Below are positions 32,829 to 34,936 of a stretch of 34,936 nucleotides of DNA, in pieces. Where the stretch lies: NCBI GenBank assembly GCA_027014115.1, contig JALWEJ010000058.1, positions 1-34,936 on the forward strand, in the 5' to 3' direction. The notes beneath the pieces were generated by a model. The model was not told where the DNA came from. It did not search any database and saw nothing but the letters and a program-made list of their open reading frames with translations. The translations under genes were made by a program, and so were the position numbers. This DNA comes from Desulfurellales bacterium (GTDB taxonomy: Bacteria > Campylobacterota_A > Desulfurellia > Desulfurellales > Hippeaceae). The stretch's first letter is position 1, and every line of letters begins with the position of its first letter.

Positions 32829-33849
32829 TACCAACCTTCCTTTGTTTTTCTAATACATTACATTCCGCACAAGCACTTTCTATTTTTGAGTTTATATTTT
32901 CCTTTGAAAACTTATACGCCTTTAGAATAGCATTTTTTACAGCAACAGCATCACTTCTTCCATGACTGATTATACATACACCGTCTATTCCAAGAAGCGG
33001 TGCGCCGCCAAACTCAGAATAATCAACCTTCTGTTTAATAAGCCTTACGGCAGGTTTTGCAAGCAAAAATCCAACCTTATACCAAAAACTTTTCTTTATC
33101 TCTTCTTTTAAAAATTCAGCAACAATATGCGGTACAGATTCACTTGTTTTTAAGACAATATTGCCCACAAAACCGTCACAGACAACAACATCAGCTACAT
33201 CTTTGAATATCTCGTTTCCTTCCACATTACCTATAAAATTTATTCTGCTTTGCTCAAGCAGTTCATAGGCACTTATTGAAAGCTTATTGCCTTTGCCTGG
33301 CTCACTTCCGTTATTGAGTATTCCCACTTTGGGTAATAATATACCCAGCATATATTTAACGTAAACATTTCCCATAATTGCAAACTCAAGCAAGTTTACG
33401 GGTTTGCAGTCAACATTTGCCCCAACATCAAGCAGCAATACATTACCTTCAAGTGATGGCAGAAGTGCAGCTATAGCAGGTCTTGAAACACCTTTAATGC
33501 GTCCGAGCATAAACATGGATAAAGCCATTGCAGCACCCGAGTTGCCCGCTGTTACAAAAGCATCGGCTTTTTTTTCTTTAACGAGATTTATGCCTACAGC
33601 CATAGAGGATCTGTTCTTTCTCAAAGCAGAAGAGGGCTTGTCGGCCATACCTACAACATCTTCTGCATCTTCAATAAGCAATCTTCCTTTGTCATATGTA
33701 TACTTCTTAAGCTGTCTTTTAATTTCGTCTTTATAGCCTGACAGTATTATGGATAAATCATCGCTTTCATTCAAAGCATCTACAGAGCCTTTTATGATTT
33801 CATCGGGTGCATAATCGCCACCATATGCATCAACAGCAATAAAACTCAT
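32815..33849 (-). CDS. plsX: Phosphate acyltransferase PlsX
   Basis: 344 residues. Makes acyl-phosphate from acyl-ACP for phospholipid synthesis. Signature segments: AVDAYGGDYAPDEIIKGSV, KPSSALRKNRSSMAVGINLV, GNSGAAMALSMFMLGRIKGV, RPAIAALLP, DVGANVDCKP and CDGFVGNIVLKTSES. The C-terminal 25 residues (with CAECNVLEKQRK) extend past the usual end and are poorly conserved in type. Starts directly after the rpmF stop, in the classic rpmF-plsX-fabH order. Confidence 0.96.
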   Translation of the reverse strand: MSFIAVDAYGGDYAPDEIIKGSVDALNESDDLSIILSGYKDEIKRQLKKYTYDKGRLLIEDAEDVVGMADKPSSALRKNRSSMAVGINLVKEKKADAFVTAGNSGAAMALSMFMLGRIKGVSRPAIAALLPSLEGNVLLLDVGANVDCKPVNLLEFAIMGNVYVKYMLGILLPKVGILNNGSEPGKGNKLSISAYELLEQSRINFIGNVEGNEIFKDVADVVVCDGFVGNIVLKTSESVPHIVAEFLKEEIKKSFWYKVGFLLAKPAVRLIKQKVDYSEFGGAPLLGIDGVCIISHGRSDAVAVKNAILKAYKFSKENINSKIESACAECNVLEKQRKVGNDEG

Positions 33850-34029
33850 TTATTCCTCTACGGTTACCACCTCTTTGTCCTTATAGTATCCGCATGACGG
33901 ACAAACCCTGTGAGGAAGTTTATATTCACCGCAGTTTGGACATTTTGTCAAGGGTATATTTGACAACTTTTTATGGGTTGCTCTTTTTGCAGCCCTTGAG
34001 TGTGAAGATTTTCTTTTTGGTTGAGCCAT
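33850..34029 (-). CDS. rpmF: 50S ribosomal protein L32
   Basis: 59 residues. Begins MAQPKRKSSHSRAAKRATHK as L32 does, followed by a zinc ribbon with cysteine pairs in KCPNCGEY and RVCPSCGYY, so this is the zinc-binding form. The ATG at 34029 has AGGAGA upstream. The TAA stop is immediately followed by the plsX ATG. Confidence 0.97.
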   Translation of the reverse strand: MAQPKRKSSHSRAAKRATHKKLSNIPLTKCPNCGEYKLPHRVCPSCGYYKDKEVVTVEE

Positions 34030-34050
34030 TTTTTCTCTCCTTTTTTAATA

Positions 34051-34467
34051 TTAAACTAATTCAAGTGCACTAAAAAAATATCCTATCTCAAAATCTGCAG
34101 ACTCCTTTGAGTCAGACCCGTGAACAGCATTCCTTTCTATATCTGTAGCAAACTGTTCTCTTAGTGTTCCCTCTTTTGCATCTTTAGGGTTTGTTGCGCC
34201 CATAAGCTCTCTGTAATCTGCTATAGCATTGTCTTTTTCCAATACCATTACAACAACAGGACCCTCTGACATAAATGTTGTCAATGAATCATAGAACGGC
34301 CTTTCTTTATGGACAATATAAAAGCCTTCTGCCTGTTTTTTCGTCAAATGTATCTTCTTCATTGCAATAATGGAAAAACCGTTTGACTCCAGTATATCTA
34401 TAACTTTACCTGCATTGTGTGCACTTACACAGTCCGGTTTAATAATAGACAGTGTTCTTTCTTTCAC
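34051..34467 (-). CDS. ndk: Nucleoside diphosphate kinase
   Basis: 138 residues, full length. Balances nucleoside triphosphate pools by a phospho-histidine. The N-terminal [10 protein letters not shown], the [13 protein letters not shown] segment and the active H116 in RNAVHGSDS are intact. Its start overlaps the stop of the zinc-ribbon gene by four bases. Confidence 0.98.
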   Translation of the reverse strand: MKERTLSIIKPDCVSAHNAGKVIDILESNGFSIIAMKKIHLTKKQAEGFYIVHKERPFYDSLTTFMSEGPVVVMVLEKDNAIADYRELMGATNPKDAKEGTLREQFATDIERNAVHGSDSKESADFEIGYFFSALELV

Positions 34468-34700
34468 TTTTTGACCTCCTTGCTATTTGTATCTGTTTTG
34501 GAAACAGAATTATTTGAATTTTTATAGTCTGTTACATACCATCCGTTACCCTTTAGCTCAAAGGATGTTTGAGAGATAAGTTTTTTTATACCACCCTCTT
34601 TACTACAGTTTGGACAGACAGATGGTGCAGGATCGCTCATTTTCTGCAAAAGCTGAAACCTATGCAAACAAAACTCACACTCATATTCATAAATCGGCAC
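34464..34700 (-). CDS. FmdB-type zinc ribbon protein
   Basis: 78 residues from GTG 34700, chosen because the family begins MPIYEY and GGAG lies six bases upstream; a TTG at 34715 overlaps that site. The zinc ribbon has C-x2-C pairs in [10 protein letters not shown] and SVCPNCSK, with the QKMSDPAP family motif between them. The C-terminal 30 residues are low-complexity Ser/Asn/Lys. Putative regulator or zinc-binding protein of unknown role. First gene of the lipid operon. Confidence 0.88.
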   Translation of the reverse strand: MPIYEYECEFCLHRFQLLQKMSDPAPSVCPNCSKEGGIKKLISQTSFELKGNGWYVTDYKNSNNSVSKTDTNSKEVKK

Positions 34701-34756
34701 ATCAAACTCCAACACACAAATTTAAGGCAACTCAAAGCCTTTGCAAATGACACAAG

Positions 34757-34785
34757 AAATTAACATAACTTGTTCAATCAGTCAA
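34757..34785 (-). promoter_or_regulatory. Candidate promoter of the fmdB-ndk-rpmF-plsX-fab operon
   Basis: Minus strand TTGACT (34785-34780), 17-base spacer, TAATTT (34762-34757). It is preceded by very A/T-rich DNA (34786-34837) that could act as an UP element. The -10 is weak, so the call is tentative. The gap 34701-34837 holds no gene. Confidence 0.4.
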
Positions 34786-34837
34786 TATTTTTATTAAAAG
34801 TAATATAATAAAAAAAGAATTTAAATTTATTAAACAA

Positions 34838-34866
34838 AAAAAGGCGAACCCTTTCGGATTCGCCTT
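34838..34866 (-). terminator. Rho-independent terminator, second copy
   Basis: Identical to the terminator at 21623-21651: 11-pair stem, GAAA loop and U-run in the minus-strand sense. It ends transcription of the duplicate secreted-protein gene before the lipid operon promoter. Confidence 0.88.
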
Positions 34867-34893
34867 AATAGAAGTTTAAGTTAAAATTTAAGA

Positions 34894-34936
34894 CTAAGGA
34901 ACTTTGTCAATGTTTGTCTTAAGAGCACTTGCTGCA
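34894..34936 (-). CDS. 3' end of a second copy of the putative major secreted subunit gene (partial)
   Basis: Last 14 codons on the minus strand, reading AASALKTNIDKVP and stop TAG, identical in DNA and protein to the end of the gene at 21679-22512. The 5' part lies beyond the window, so whether the copy is full length, identical throughout or a fragment cannot be judged. Confidence 0.8.
   Translation of the reverse strand, partial: AASALKTNIDKVP

Larger units (their letters stand above)
34838..34936 (-). repeat. 99-base direct repeat, copy 2, running off the window
   Basis: Identical to 21623-21721 at an offset of 13,215 bases. The left boundary is a true divergence point; the right boundary is only the window end, so the repeat may be longer. 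Confidence 0.97.

Noticed and set aside
1-34936. CRISPR arrays, rRNA, tRNA genes or insertion sequences
   Set aside because: No regularly spaced repeats, transposase genes, or rRNA/tRNA sequences were recognised on either strand.

Overview
The window is AT-rich bacterial chromosome, and every gene I can support lies on the minus strand, so transcription runs from high to low coordinates. It comes from a Gram-negative, two-membrane bacterium. It has a Wza-type outer-membrane export lipoprotein, a Wzz/BY-kinase, a CsgG-type outer-membrane secretion lipoprotein, lipid synthesis through PlsX/FabK and the MEP isoprenoid pathway. Gene content, low GC and protein style suggest a Desulfurellales-like organism such as Hippea. 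That is an inference from memory, not a database result.

Layout in the direction of transcription. (1) 34936-34838 is the last 14 codons and terminator of a second copy of the gene at 21679-22512; the window ends inside it. (2) 34700-27710 is a compact lipid operon: fmdB-like zinc ribbon, ndk, rpmF, plsX, fabH, fabK, fabD, fabG, acpP, fabF. It closes with a terminator that overlaps the fabF stop codon and abuts the next gene, gph. (3) 26950-22812 is fba, a small chemoreceptor, pgi, a YbgC thioesterase and an MTH1187-family protein. (4) 22512-18010 is the unusual part: an abundant-looking secreted protein with its own terminator, then five small secreted proteins around a CsgG homologue, mostly joined by 4-base stop/start overlaps. 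(5) 17921-14055 is a polysaccharide export and tyrosine-phosphorylation module: wza-like, wzc-like and a PHP (CpsB/YwqE-type) phosphatase. (6) 13987-1 is a long overlapping housekeeping series from a good promoter before purE: purE, an orphan oligopeptide-type ABC ATPase, a beta-propeller protein, tgt, an unknown gene, a TPM-domain protein, lemA, two M16 peptidases, a Xer recombinase, ispD, ispF, DUF2905, yajC, secD, secF and the start of glnE.

The best candidate for an undescribed system is region 4. The CsgG homologue is convincing, but I see no CsgE, CsgF or CsgD and no canonical curlin repeats. Instead there are at least four small Ser/Asn/Gly/Tyr-rich secreted proteins that share short motifs: a SFA element, a Y-[VIL]-N-[AV]-[AS] element repeated at 24-25 residue spacing, and a C-terminal Y-S-x-H...[ST]-G-K-F type element. 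Two further small secreted proteins sit directly upstream of csgG. I read this as a curli-like (CsgG-dependent) extracellular fibre or matrix system with its own subunit family. It lies next to capsule/exopolysaccharide control genes, and its most abundant subunit is present in at least two copies.
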